Assembly: GCA_963788285.1 (NCBI GenBank)
Contig: CAWBGB010000007.1
Location: 1 to 64,000, forward strand
DNA: 64,000 bases
From: Alicyclobacillus_A sp963788285
GTDB lineage: Bacteria; Bacillota; Bacilli; Alicyclobacillales; Alicyclobacillaceae
Direction of reading: 5' to 3'
The position numbers were made by a program, and so were the translations under genes. The notes under the pieces were generated by a model that worked only from the letters and a program-made list of their open reading frames with translations, did not search any database and had not been told where the DNA came from. Positions 35,169 to 43,754 of the stretch are shown here, one piece after another (position 1 is the stretch's first letter; every line of letters begins with the position of its first letter).

Positions 35169-36695
35169 ATGTTGGAACGCCGTATTCGACACACCGGGTT
35201 ACGGTCTAGGGTTGTCACAGCCGAGGAAGCTCAGCAGTGGATTCAGAACGGCATGACCATCGGTGTGAGTGGATTTACAAAATCTGGAGACGCAAAGGCC
35301 GTGCTGCAGGCCTTGGTAAACCGCGTCCGAGAAACTGGAGAACACCTTTCCGTGAACCTGTATTCCGGGGCGTCTTTAGGAGAGACTGACGCACTACTCG
35401 CTATGCACCATGTGGTTGCCCGCAGATTGCCGTACCAATCCGATTCCGTGCTGAGGAAGCAGATTAATCTCGGCGGTGTCGGATATACAGATCAACACCT
35501 CAGCCAAACGGCAGAGTTCATTCGCAGCGGCTACCTCGGGGAAATCGATTTGGCCATCATTGAAGCCACCTGCATCACAGAAGATGGTGGCATCGTTCCG
35601 ACCACCTCCGTCGGCAACAGTCCCATCTTTGTGGAGAAAGCAAAGCGTGTCATAGTCGAAATCAACGAGACCATCCCGGAATCGTTCGAAGGCGTTCACG
35701 ATATCTATCAGCCGGAAGCCCGGCCGAACCGATCCCCGATTCCTATCACGCAGGTCCGGGACAGAATTGGCACAACGTACATTCCGTGCAATCCAGACAA
35801 AATTGTCGGTATTGTCTTTACACGACTGCAAGATACACCGTCCAACATTGTCGCGCCCGATGCGGAGACAGAGCGGATGGCCGGCTACATTTTGGACTTT
35901 TTGAGTCACGAAGTCCGTCACGGACGCCTACCGAATCACTTGGCTCCGCTGCAAAGCGGCGTAGGGTCCGTCTCCAATGCGGTACTCAGTGGGCTCAAGA
36001 GTGCTCCTTTTGAGAACCTCGAGATTTATACGGAAGTCATGCAGGACGCAGTGTTTGAACTGTTCGATGCAGGAAAGGTCAGCTTTGCTTCCGCGTGCTC
36101 ATTCTCGTTATCCAAGCGAATGGTCGAGCGGGTTACGTCGTCGATATCGCAATATAAGGACAAGATGATCCTCCGCCCACAGGAAATCTCAAACCATCCT
36201 GAAGTCGTGCGGCGCCTCGGCGTGATTGCGATGAACACCGCTCTCGAAGTGGACATTTACGGGAATGTCAACTCGACACATGTCAGCGGGACGCACATGA
36301 TGAACGGAGTTGGTGGATCTGGCGATTTTGCGCGCAATGCCGGGTTGACCATCTTTGTCACCAAGTCTGTGGCGAAAGGCGGCCGGATTTCCAGCGTGGT
36401 GCCTTTTGTCACCCATGTGGATCACACGGAACACGACGTGGATGTCCTCGTCACCGAGCAAGGTATTGCAGACTTGCGTGGGTTAACGCCCCGTGAACGG
36501 GCGAAGACCATCATCCAAAATCTCGCTCACCCATGGTATCGAGAAGAATTGCTCGATTACTTCAAACGTGCGAGTGCCCGCGGTGGACACACGCCCCACC
36601 TGTTGGAGGAAGCACTCAGCTGGCACCAGCGTTTCACAGAAACCGGAGACATGCGCAAGGCGCAACCACAATTGGCTCATCAGCACGTAATTTGA
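35169..36695 (+). CDS. Acetyl-CoA hydrolase / succinate:acetate CoA-transferase family protein
   Basis: 508 residues, normal for the Cat1/AarC group of class I CoA transferases. GVSGFTKSGDAKAV near the N-terminus, LSVNLYSGASLG, and IYTEVMQDAVFELFDAG (286-302; Glu 289 matches the AarC catalytic Glu that carries CoA) are visible, as is GVGGSGDFARNAGLT and VDVLVTEQGIADLRGL in the second domain. It probably swaps CoA between acetate and succinate or hydrolyses acetyl-CoA in the cytoplasm. It stands alone with its own terminator. Confidence 0.88.
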   Translation: MLERRIRHTGLRSRVVTAEEAQQWIQNGMTIGVSGFTKSGDAKAVLQALVNRVRETGEHLSVNLYSGASLGETDALLAMHHVVARRLPYQSDSVLRKQINLGGVGYTDQHLSQTAEFIRSGYLGEIDLAIIEATCITEDGGIVPTTSVGNSPIFVEKAKRVIVEINETIPESFEGVHDIYQPEARPNRSPIPITQVRDRIGTTYIPCNPDKIVGIVFTRLQDTPSNIVAPDAETERMAGYILDFLSHEVRHGRLPNHLAPLQSGVGSVSNAVLSGLKSAPFENLEIYTEVMQDAVFELFDAGKVSFASACSFSLSKRMVERVTSSISQYKDKMILRPQEISNHPEVVRRLGVIAMNTALEVDIYGNVNSTHVSGTHMMNGVGGSGDFARNAGLTIFVTKSVAKGGRISSVVPFVTHVDHTEHDVDVLVTEQGIADLRGLTPRERAKTIIQNLAHPWYREELLDYFKRASARGGHTPHLLEEALSWHQRFTETGDMRKAQPQLAHQHVI

Positions 36696-36724
36696 GCTGA
36701 TCCGAACGCCGGTTTTCTAAACGA

Positions 36725-36760
36725 ATCCATTGCCCTACGGATTTCATTAGGGCAATGGAT
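36725..36760 (+). terminator. Terminator of the CoA-transferase gene
   Basis: ATCCATTGCCCTA and TAGGGCAATGGAT form a 13-pair stem with a ten-base loop, then TTCTTTAT. Confidence 0.85.
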
Positions 36761-36948
36761 TTCTTTATATGGGTCGTTCCCTGCCTTACCAATACGGGTC
36801 TCGTAGTACGCGCCGAACCACCTTCCCGACAGCACTCGTCGTGTCCATCGCAAATGGTGTCGTTCGTCATTCAGTCGCATTCTAGTGCCTAACCATACCC
36901 TGACTAAGGGCATGGTAAAGATTCATTTAAATTTCCGACGTAAACGGA

Positions 36949-37221
36949 TTATCTCGAGCGCACCATGAATCCCCTGGTTATCAATCCAATGATGAGAATG
37001 CATAAGCAGACTAAGACCTGTGGTACCGGCAGGGCTATGTCACAACCCATTATATTCCATCTGCGTGTTTTCACGATCAATGAAGCAGCCGCCCATGCCA
37101 TCATCCCTGCACCCACCATAAGTATCCCATGGTGTCTCTCGCACTGATTGGATAGAAATATAGCAATCACAAAGCGATACCACCAAAACTCCAGCCAAAA
37201 TTTCAGCGAGAAGGTTGACAT
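36949..37221 (-). CDS. Possible small membrane protein
   Basis: 90 residues with two hydrophobic segments (about 37-50 and 64-85) and a basic end. No ribosome binding site is clear and no family is recognised. It lies between two terminators in a region otherwise empty (36761-37257). It may be a decayed frame. Confidence 0.25.
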   Translation of the reverse strand: MSTFSLKFWLEFWWYRFVIAIFLSNQCERHHGILMVGAGMMAWAAASLIVKTRRWNIMGCDIALPVPQVLVCLCILIIGLITRGFMVRSR

Positions 37222-37257
37222 TTTACCTTGGAAACAGCGTCGCCCTTAAAGGGCAAT

Positions 37258-37287
37258 GTAAAAACCCCTGAGAAACATCCTCAGGGG
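37258..37287 (-). terminator. Terminator of kimA
   Basis: CCCCTGAG and CTCAGGGG with a seven-base loop; on the minus strand TTTTTAC follows. It lies 28 bases past the kimA stop. Confidence 0.8.
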
Positions 37288-37315
37288 GTGAAACGTACTC
37301 GTGATCATCCTGTGG

Positions 37316-39223
37316 CTAATGGCGTAAATGATATGGCACAGTGGCGACTACTACTTCCTTGTGCCGAAGCATCCAGGCTCTGATGAGTAAGGACGTCTGA
37401 TTGTGCAAGAGGTGGTGCCACCATTTCTTCGGTACAAATTGCGGGATTAACAATTGAATGTGATCTGGTTTGCCGCCTTCATAATTCTCCAATCGACGAA
37501 TAAACTTGGACAAGGGATGAAGAAGTGAACGATATTCGTTCTTGATGGTGAGGAGCCTACATGGTGAGCCCCATGCTTTCCATTTTTGTTCCATCCTCTC
37601 AATGGATTCGTCATCAAAACCGATGTACAGCGCAATGACGTCCTGACTGGTACTTTGGGCAAACGAAATGGTGTTAGCGACCACACGGGTGATTCCTGAA
37701 ACGAGTACAACAGAAAGTACATGGTGCTTTTCGGGATGAACCGTATTCAGGTCGATTCGAAGTTCATCTGCTATTTCGTCGTAATGCCGTCGGATTTTTG
37801 TTGCACAAAAGATCATGAGCGGCAAAACAATCAGTACGATCCACGCTCCGCCCGTAAACTTCGTAACGGCAAAAATGATGGAGACCAGCGCTGTAACCAC
37901 GGCGCCGAATGCATTGATAGTGGCTTTGATCGTCCACAATTTCCCCTTTACCATGAACCACCGCTTTGTCAACCCTATTTGAGCCACGGTAAACGCTACG
38001 AATACACCTATCGCATAGAGCGGAATTAATGCGTTCGTCTGTGCATGGAAAGCCTCGATCAACAAGGCTGCGAGTGCTGCAAGTACAATCATGCCGTTCG
38101 AGTATCCTAATTTATCACCACGTAACGTCAGTGCTCGTGGTAAAAATCTATCACTTGCCACCAGAGCCGCAAGTTGTGGAAAACCTGTGAAAGTGGAATT
38201 AGCCGCCAAAATTAATACGATGAAGGTGAAGATAATGATGATCTGATAAATCAATCCGTGCCCAAAATATAATCCCGCCAGTTGGGAGAGCATCGTGTTG
38301 TTGGGATTTACTGATATACCTTTGACGTAAAGGTGATAGGCGAATCCGAGCAACGTGACGCCCGTAATGAGTCCCAAAGCGACGTATGCTTTAATGGCAC
38401 CATTTTTGCCTTCTCGAAAAATGGGGACCGCATTGGAGATGGTCTCAATTCCTGTAAGTGACGAGCAGGCGGAACTAAATGCTTTGAGCAAAAGCATCAG
38501 TGTAAGCCCCTTAGGAATGGTTCCGAACGGAGGGGTAACTGGTTGCACGAACCCATGACGAAATTCATCTACGAATCCAGCTCCAATCAAAAACAGCATG
38601 CACCCCATAAAAATAAATGTCGGGTAGGCAAAAACCTGTGCTGATTCCGAGACCCCGCGCAGATTGACCAACAAGATAACGAACACGCACAGAATGGAAA
38701 GCAATGTTTCATGCCCAGCAAGTATTGGATACGACGAAGCCATCGTCTGAATACCCGATGATACCGACACTGCGACAGTCAGCACATAGTCGACGAGAAG
38801 TGCACTTGCGGCGACGAGTGAAAGCAAGGGATTTTTAAAATTGTCCTTGGCGATGGCATAAGCACCGCCACCATTCGGATAAGCGATAACACCCATTATG
38901 TATGACGTAATAAGGATGGCGAGTAGTACCACCGTTGAGGCGGTAATTGGGACAATCAACCACTTGGCGTTTTCACCTAACTGAGCCAACTCGGTAATCC
39001 CTGCTTCCGGTCCGTATGCGACGGACGAATACAAATCGGCAGCAAGAATTGGAAGCGCAATGATCCAAATCAGCTTTGTATGGGGTTGATAAAGTTCCCG
39101 AGAGCGCATGGGACGACCCACGAGCACACGCTTTACGTTTCCGAAATTAAACAATGCGAAGGCGAGAGCCACAATGATGATGCAAATCAAAACAGGATGA
39201 ATCCAAGGAAATTCCTTGTGCAT
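37316..39223 (-). CDS. kimA: KimA-type potassium importer (APC superfamily)
   Basis: 635 residues; 12 spans followed by a soluble C-terminal domain of roughly 150 residues, as in B. subtilis KimA (YdaO). LPILAADLYSSVAYGPEAG in TM1, AYPNGGGAYAIAKDN, and VDYVLTVAVSVSSGIQTMAS are characteristic. KimA is a high-affinity proton-potassium symporter whose activity and gene are both turned off by c-di-AMP. The leader carries a c-di-AMP riboswitch, which strongly supports the call. The start is the ATG at 39223 behind GGAGGGAGACATTTTCAAC. Confidence 0.93.
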   Translation of the reverse strand: MHKEFPWIHPVLICIIIVALAFALFNFGNVKRVLVGRPMRSRELYQPHTKLIWIIALPILAADLYSSVAYGPEAGITELAQLGENAKWLIVPITASTVVLLAILITSYIMGVIAYPNGGGAYAIAKDNFKNPLLSLVAASALLVDYVLTVAVSVSSGIQTMASSYPILAGHETLLSILCVFVILLVNLRGVSESAQVFAYPTFIFMGCMLFLIGAGFVDEFRHGFVQPVTPPFGTIPKGLTLMLLLKAFSSACSSLTGIETISNAVPIFREGKNGAIKAYVALGLITGVTLLGFAYHLYVKGISVNPNNTMLSQLAGLYFGHGLIYQIIIIFTFIVLILAANSTFTGFPQLAALVASDRFLPRALTLRGDKLGYSNGMIVLAALAALLIEAFHAQTNALIPLYAIGVFVAFTVAQIGLTKRWFMVKGKLWTIKATINAFGAVVTALVSIIFAVTKFTGGAWIVLIVLPLMIFCATKIRRHYDEIADELRIDLNTVHPEKHHVLSVVLVSGITRVVANTISFAQSTSQDVIALYIGFDDESIERMEQKWKAWGSPCRLLTIKNEYRSLLHPLSKFIRRLENYEGGKPDHIQLLIPQFVPKKWWHHLLHNQTSLLIRAWMLRHKEVVVATVPYHLRH

Positions 39224-39297
39224 GTTGAAAATGTCTCCCTCCGGTTATTCTCCCGTAGTGTGTTAACTCTTGTCTGGTTTCATGTATTAAACACAAA

Positions 39298-39440
39298 ACG
39301 ACCCACAGAGAAGGGTCGCAAAACCTCTCCTGCAACGCCTACGAAGTTAGCTGACGGGTTCGGGTGGCAAGGAGCATCACCCGTCCAAACGTGGATTCAC
39401 CCCAGAACAATGGTTCCTCCGCTCCCAAGCGGGATTCGGC
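39298..39440 (-). promoter_or_regulatory. c-di-AMP riboswitch (ydaO-yuaA type) with terminator
   Basis: Conserved blocks on the minus strand: AATCCCGCTTGGGAGCGGA, GGAACCA, TGGGGTGAATCC, CTCCTTGCC, CCCGAACCCGTCAGCTAAC, TTCGTAGGCGT and GGAGAGG (39324-39330). A terminator follows: CGACCC/GGGTCG (39299-39318) then TTTTGTGTTT. c-di-AMP, high when potassium is plentiful, should terminate transcription before kimA. Confidence 0.95.
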
Positions 39441-39530
39441 GTATATGTAACGTGGTTTATTGTAAGCACGATTGAATAAACCTCAATGACCGAATTCTGG
39501 AGTGAATACGCTTACAAATGGCATTTAGGC

Positions 39531-39579
39531 AATGTAAAGCTCACTAATCGACCGATATCTTACGAAATCGCTTTACATT
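39531..39579. promoter_or_regulatory. Perfect 10-bp inverted repeat upstream of kimA
   Basis: AATGTAAAGC (39531-39540) and GCTTTACATT (39570-39579) are exact complements 29 bases apart, about 90 bases before the riboswitch. A related half site, AATACGCTTACAAATG, lies just before (39506-39521). It may be a repressor or activator site for the kimA promoter. Confidence 0.4.
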
Positions 39580-39715
39580 TACTAATTTCGATGACATTGG
39601 CTGTGAGAAATCATGTAAGCACATTCGCTCGGTCTTCTGAAGTAAGTCGAGATATCCTCCCACCATGGCGTACTCCCCCCTCTGGAAACATACAATATTG
39701 AATCGTATGATCAGC

Positions 39716-39743
39716 CAAAAAGCACCCGCCAATCGCGAGTGCC
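39716..39743 (-). terminator. Terminator of the small membrane gene
   Basis: GCACTCGC and GCGGGTGC form the stem and TTTTTGGC follows on the minus strand, just past the stop at 39768. Confidence 0.7.
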
Positions 39744-39767
39744 TGGCTAAAACCGTTATGTGTTCAT

Positions 39768-39872
39768 TCAGTAAGCTGCACCGCCGTACGGAACCAGCAG
39801 GATAAACAGTACGAAGATAATCAAGAACACAACGGCCCAACGCGTGAATATACCAAAGCATCCATCGTACAC
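39768..39872 (-). CDS. Tiny YjcZ-like membrane protein, 34 residues
   Basis: GTG at 39872 behind AAAGGGGGTGTCGATGG. The peptide has one hydrophobic span (VVFLIIFVLFILLVPYG) after a short FGIF-type N-terminus and ends GGAAY. Small YjcZ/CotY-like single-span proteins of sporulating bacilli have this pattern of FALIVVLFILL with Gly and aromatic residues. Its own ribosome site and terminator support a real gene. Role unknown, perhaps in spores. Confidence 0.6.
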   Translation of the reverse strand: MYDGCFGIFTRWAVVFLIIFVLFILLVPYGGAAY

Positions 39873-40039
39873 CCATCGACACCCCCTTTAACGAGATGTC
39901 GCATTGTACGAATCTACGTACTGGGTCGAAACTAGCGGCAATCGCAATTGACAATACTTTCCGGATTCCCAATACTCGTTTGGACCCACCGCCTTTAGAC
40001 TCTACGTTCTGCACATTTGTCCCTCCTTACAAGGTCTCG

Positions 40040-40190
40040 TAGATGCGAAAACCGCAATCATCACAGCGCGAGGCAGGACCCGCCGGGGTTCCACAGTTGC
40101 TTCGGCAAAGTACAGCGGCCAGTCGTAGCCGTTGAAGGCAAACAGTGCAGGCACCACAGCGGCGAGCAATGCGAGCTGATTCCGGTTACG
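40040..40190 (-). pseudogene. Fragment of an amino acid permease (APC)
   Basis: About 45 residues are readable: LLAAVVPALFAFNGYDWPLY followed by AEATVEPRRVLPRAVMIAVF, which matches the TM6 and following loop of APC permeases (AFNGYD, EE-like, PxRxLPRA). Nothing else of the gene is present. It overlaps, on the other strand, the region before the XRE-cupin gene. Confidence 0.65.
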
Positions 40191-40271
40191 GTACCGGAAC
40201 TGTCTGCAGTGATGGGGTGGAGAAGGAACCTCAGTGGGTGTTGTGCTCCACCGAAGGTCACAATCGCAAAG

Positions 40272-40792
40272 ATGCGCCAAGTTCGCCAACGAAAAGGTCC
40301 ATCAATGAATTGGCAGACGCTTGTGATGTCAGCCCAAGCCTCATTAGCCAGGTCGAACGAGGCAAGGTAACGCCCACTTTGACCGTGTTTTGGCGCATCT
40401 GTCAGGCGCTCGACATCCCCATGCATTACTTTTTTGGACACGAGCCCTCCGAAAGTATGGTAGTCCGCAAGCATCAGCGAAAAATTATCCAATTCCCGAA
40501 CTCTCACGTCAAATACCATCTGCTCAGTCCGAACTTGCAGGGGCAGATTGAGTTCTTGCTCGTGGAAATTGAGCCTGGAACTGCGCATGATCCAAAAGGT
40601 ATGGTGACCCACACTGGAGAAGAGTGCGGTTTGATTCTCGAAGGTGAGTTGATTGTACGGCCTGGCATACAGAAAATTCACCTGAATGAAGGAGACAGCA
40701 TTTGTTTTCCCTCGTCCACGCCCCACCGATTTGTGAACCCCGGTGGCACTGTGTGCCGGTCCATCTGGGCGATGACACCGCCAAGTTTTTAG
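40272..40792 (+). pseudogene. XRE-family regulator with cupin domain, N-terminal frameshift
   Basis: The main frame, from about 40296, gives SINELADACDVSPSLISQVE (helix-turn-helix), then PMHYFFGHEPS and a C-terminal cupin (VTHTGEECGLILEGEL, HLNEGDSICFPSSTPHRF). The first helix, KMRQVRQRKG, lies in a different frame (ATG at 40272), so one base is gained or lost near 40298. Without it no start fits the domain. PuuR-like regulators of this type control polyamine or amino acid genes; the neighbouring permease fragment fits. It may be inactive or mis-sequenced. Confidence 0.65.
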
Positions 40793-40840
40793 AGGTATGG
40801 CCCATCCGATGACCGACGTTTTGGTTGTCCCAAAGAAAGG

Positions 40841-40880
40841 CCCTGCCGAACCGACCGGGTGCAGTCGGAGGCAGGGTTTT
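40841..40880. terminator. Bidirectional terminator
   Basis: CCCTGCC-(3)-CCGAC pairs with GTCGG-A-GGCAGGG, followed by TTTTTC on the plus strand and CCTTTCTTT on the minus strand. It closes both the regulator gene and the long minus-strand sugar operon. Confidence 0.75.
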
Positions 40881-40902
40881 TCTCCGTGTCAATCTAACAG
40901 AA

Positions 40903-41877
40903 CTACAGCAGCACTGGCTTTCTCAATCGCGCCGATTCATAGGCGGCGAGCGCCACTTGCAGAGCACGTAGGCCGTCCTCTCCCGTGATGGAAGGCCTCC
41001 GCCCCTCGCGGACGCACGAAACAAAGTCCGCCACGAGGCCCAAGTCCATTTCGTCGCCCCAGAAGTCGTGCTTCACCTTGTTATCCTCATCACTGTAGAC
41101 GGTCAAATGCTGGGAGAACGCGTCTACTCGAGTCACCCCTTGACTCCCAATAATCTCTAGTGTGACATCCCCCCATGTGGGAAACGTCTTGCTTCTCGAC
41201 CAACTGGGATCGTGAGAGGCAATCACTCCATTATCAAACTCCAGCATCAATAGACCGCAGTCATCGCACTCGATGTCATGGAAGCGGGTGTCCACTTCTG
41301 CGTATACTTCCTTGACCTCACTGTTCAGATACCACCGCATGAGGTCTATGACGTGTACCGTGTGATCCAACACCGCTCCGCCTCCAGACAGTTCCTTCTG
41401 CACAAACCAACCGCCAGGGTTTTGCCCGCGATTCGTCCCCCGCATGGCGACAATCCGGCCCAGTTGTCCTTCATCAATCATCTGCTTGACGCGGCGCATG
41501 GGCGTGTTGAAACGGACGGGGAACGCAATCTGCAAGATGACCCCGTGTTCTCGACACACGTCAATCATTCGGTGCGCATCTTCGACGGTGGTCGCGATGG
41601 GCTTCTCGCAGAGCACGTGTTTCCCTGCCCTGGCGGCATCCACGACGACATCCGCGTGCTTTGCGTTTTCTGTACAAACCACAACGGCGTCTACATCGGT
41701 TGCGAGTAATTCCCGGTAGTCACTGTAGTACGCGCATCCGTACTGTGTCGCTGCACCTGTCCCCCGCAAGGTATCGTCGTCGGCAACCGCAACCAGTTCG
41801 ACGTTGTCCAAATGCTTCAGACACGAGGCGTAGCTGTACGCATGCATGTGAGCAAAGCTGATGATGCCGACTCTCAC
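40903..41877 (-). CDS. Gfo/Idh/MocA-family dehydrogenase
   Basis: 324 residues. The dinucleotide motif is unusual, GIISFAHMHAYSY in place of GxGxxG, a form seen in some sugar dehydrogenases of this family. HVLCEKPIATTVEDAHRMID carries the EKP motif and GQNPGGWFV, then LDHTVHVIDLMRWYL with the catalytic His region. It is the last gene of the operon, overlapping the previous Gfo gene by four bases. It probably oxidises a hydroxyl of a cyclic sugar or polyol; substrate unknown. Confidence 0.87.
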   Translation of the reverse strand: MRVGIISFAHMHAYSYASCLKHLDNVELVAVADDDTLRGTGAATQYGCAYYSDYRELLATDVDAVVVCTENAKHADVVVDAARAGKHVLCEKPIATTVEDAHRMIDVCREHGVILQIAFPVRFNTPMRRVKQMIDEGQLGRIVAMRGTNRGQNPGGWFVQKELSGGGAVLDHTVHVIDLMRWYLNSEVKEVYAEVDTRFHDIECDDCGLLMLEFDNGVIASHDPSWSRSKTFPTWGDVTLEIIGSQGVTRVDAFSQHLTVYSDEDNKVKHDFWGDEMDLGLVADFVSCVREGRRPSITGEDGLRALQVALAAYESARLRKPVLL

Positions 41878-42875
41878 CTCAACCCCTCCCTCAGAAAGAC
41901 AGGCTCGCCAGTTTGTACGGACTCAAGCGCCGCTAAACTGACTCTCAGGGCTTCGTACGCATCTTCCGCCGTGACGAGCGGCGTGTGCCCCGTGATGAGA
42001 CATTTTACAAAGTGTTCCAATTCTACTTGGTATGGGTTCTTCACGAGTGGGCTCTCCGGGACCGCGACGCCTGTCGTGCCCAATTCAGACGCTCGAAGAT
42101 CCGTATGGATGGACGTGGCCTTGTCACTCGCATGCTGAATGATGCCGCCTGTGCCGGCAATCTCGAACTCTGTGCGAAATCCGCTGGGTGCTGCCCAGGT
42201 CCCTTCCACGTGGGCAACCACACCATTGGCGAACCGCAGACTGATGAGCGCGTGGTCCATCCGGTTGAACGCTCGCTTCCACAAGCTTTTTGCGTACACC
42301 CTCGTGACCTCCCCGAACGTCCAGCGCAGGAAGTCGAAGTCGTGGATGCACAGGTCTGTGATCAACGTCCCGCTTTTGTCGACACTTGCGTACCAGTCGT
42401 TCCAGGCGACCGGAAATGCGCCGCCACGAAAAGTTTGGACTGTACCCACTTCCCCGACGGCTCCCGATTGGACCAGATGATGGGCCCGCTGATATTCCGG
42501 GAAGAATCGCACCACGTGCCCAATCATCAGCCGAACCCCTTCACGCGCACAAACCTCCATCATGGCTTTTGCGTCTTCCGCCGTCAGGGCAATTGGTTTT
42601 TCGCAAATCACATGTTTCTTGGCACGCGCCGCTTGTTCCACGTAGCCTCTATGTAAGTAAGTGGGTACGCAAACGTCGACGACCTGCACGTCCTCATGCA
42701 GCAAGGCGTCCTCCAACCGGAGGTAGTGCCGTACCCCATACCGGTCTGCCAGCGCGGCAGCAACCTCTTCTCGAATGTCGACAACCGCGACCAGTCTGGC
42801 CTGTTGCATGTGTTGATATGCCTCTGCGTGCACGGTTCCCATGGTGCCCGCACCTATCACGACAACGTTTAGCAT
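41874..42875 (-). CDS. Gfo/Idh/MocA-family dehydrogenase (IolG-like)
   Basis: 333 residues. Rossmann motif VIGAGTMGTVHAEAY (6-20), ICEKPIALTAEDAKAMMEV (about 95-113) with the catalytic Lys, and TDLCIHDFDFLRW (about 180-192) with the HDxD/H pair found in myo-inositol 2-dehydrogenases. It starts within the preceding TIM-barrel gene (7-base overlap). NAD-dependent oxidation of an inositol or sugar is inferred. Confidence 0.88.
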   Translation of the reverse strand: MLNVVVIGAGTMGTVHAEAYQHMQQARLVAVVDIREEVAAALADRYGVRHYLRLEDALLHEDVQVVDVCVPTYLHRGYVEQAARAKKHVICEKPIALTAEDAKAMMEVCAREGVRLMIGHVVRFFPEYQRAHHLVQSGAVGEVGTVQTFRGGAFPVAWNDWYASVDKSGTLITDLCIHDFDFLRWTFGEVTRVYAKSLWKRAFNRMDHALISLRFANGVVAHVEGTWAAPSGFRTEFEIAGTGGIIQHASDKATSIHTDLRASELGTTGVAVPESPLVKNPYQVELEHFVKCLITGHTPLVTAEDAYEALRVSLAALESVQTGEPVFLREGLR

Positions 42876-43699
42876 GGAATACCGCCTCCTCTGCGAATGA
42901 CGTCCAATGCTCGCGACATCTCCGCCAGTGAATCAGACGGAAAACGGGGATTGGGTGGAATCTCCGCTGTGAGGAAACTGTCATACCCAACGTCCCGCAA
43001 CGCCTTCATGACGGCAGGCCAGTTGACGTCACCGTGCAAGAGGGATGTAAACCCGTGCACGGTGCCAACATCCTTGCGAAAATCCTTCACGTGCACGCGT
43101 CGGATGAGACCTCCCAAGATGCGGATCCATTGTTCCGGAAATCCGAAGGCCAACACGTTCCCAACATCAAAATACACCTGAAGCGCCGGGTGATGGAGTT
43201 CCTCGACAAACCGCCTCATCTCCAGCGGGCTTAACAGAAACCGGTTCCAGACGTTTTCAACCGCAATCACGACGGAGTACGCCGCCGCATGGTTCGTGAG
43301 TTCAGCGACAGCGGTCTGCGCACGCTCATAGGCCGCGTCATACGGCGTGTGTTCGTCCACCACGCCCGGTACCACCAAAACCGTGTCCACCCGAAGCACC
43401 GAAGCCACCTCTATCAGTCGCTTGCCAATGTCCACGGCACGCTTCCGAACGGCAACATCCGGATCCGTAAACGGATAACGCCAAAACAAAGCTGTAGATA
43501 CACTGGGCAGCTCGAGATGGAGTGACTTGGCGAGCTCCGCAATCCGAGTCAGTTCCTGGTCGCTCGTATCAAGTGTAACGACTCCGGTCTCGGTCAGGTC
43601 CAGTTCCACGCCGTCAAATCCGGCTGCCTTCGCTGCTTGGAAGACTTGCTCAACGGACCACTCGCTGGGAAAACAGTAGAGATTGGCACCTTTTTTCAC
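42869..43699 (-). CDS. Sugar phosphate isomerase/epimerase (TIM barrel)
   Basis: 276 residues from a GTG at 43699 behind GGAAAGGAGACGCTGTTT; the longer open frame upstream overlaps the kinase gene and is unlikely. AP-endonuclease-2/xylose-isomerase-like barrel: AAKAAGFDGVELDL, VVIAVENVWNRFLLSP (metal Glu), LQVYFDVGNVLAFG (metal Asp), RVHVKDFRKD (His) and ETAEIPP-like LTAEIPPNP at the end (Glu). It probably isomerises or epimerises a keto sugar made by one of the adjacent dehydrogenases. Confidence 0.85.
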   Translation of the reverse strand: MKKGANLYCFPSEWSVEQVFQAAKAAGFDGVELDLTETGVVTLDTSDQELTRIAELAKSLHLELPSVSTALFWRYPFTDPDVAVRKRAVDIGKRLIEVASVLRVDTVLVVPGVVDEHTPYDAAYERAQTAVAELTNHAAAYSVVIAVENVWNRFLLSPLEMRRFVEELHHPALQVYFDVGNVLAFGFPEQWIRILGGLIRRVHVKDFRKDVGTVHGFTSLLHGDVNWPAVMKALRDVGYDSFLTAEIPPNPRFPSDSLAEMSRALDVIRRGGGIPC

Positions 43700-43754
43700 A
43701 AACAGCGTCTCCTTTCCACCGCCGAGGACTGCGCTTGGAGGGTGTTCACCGATA

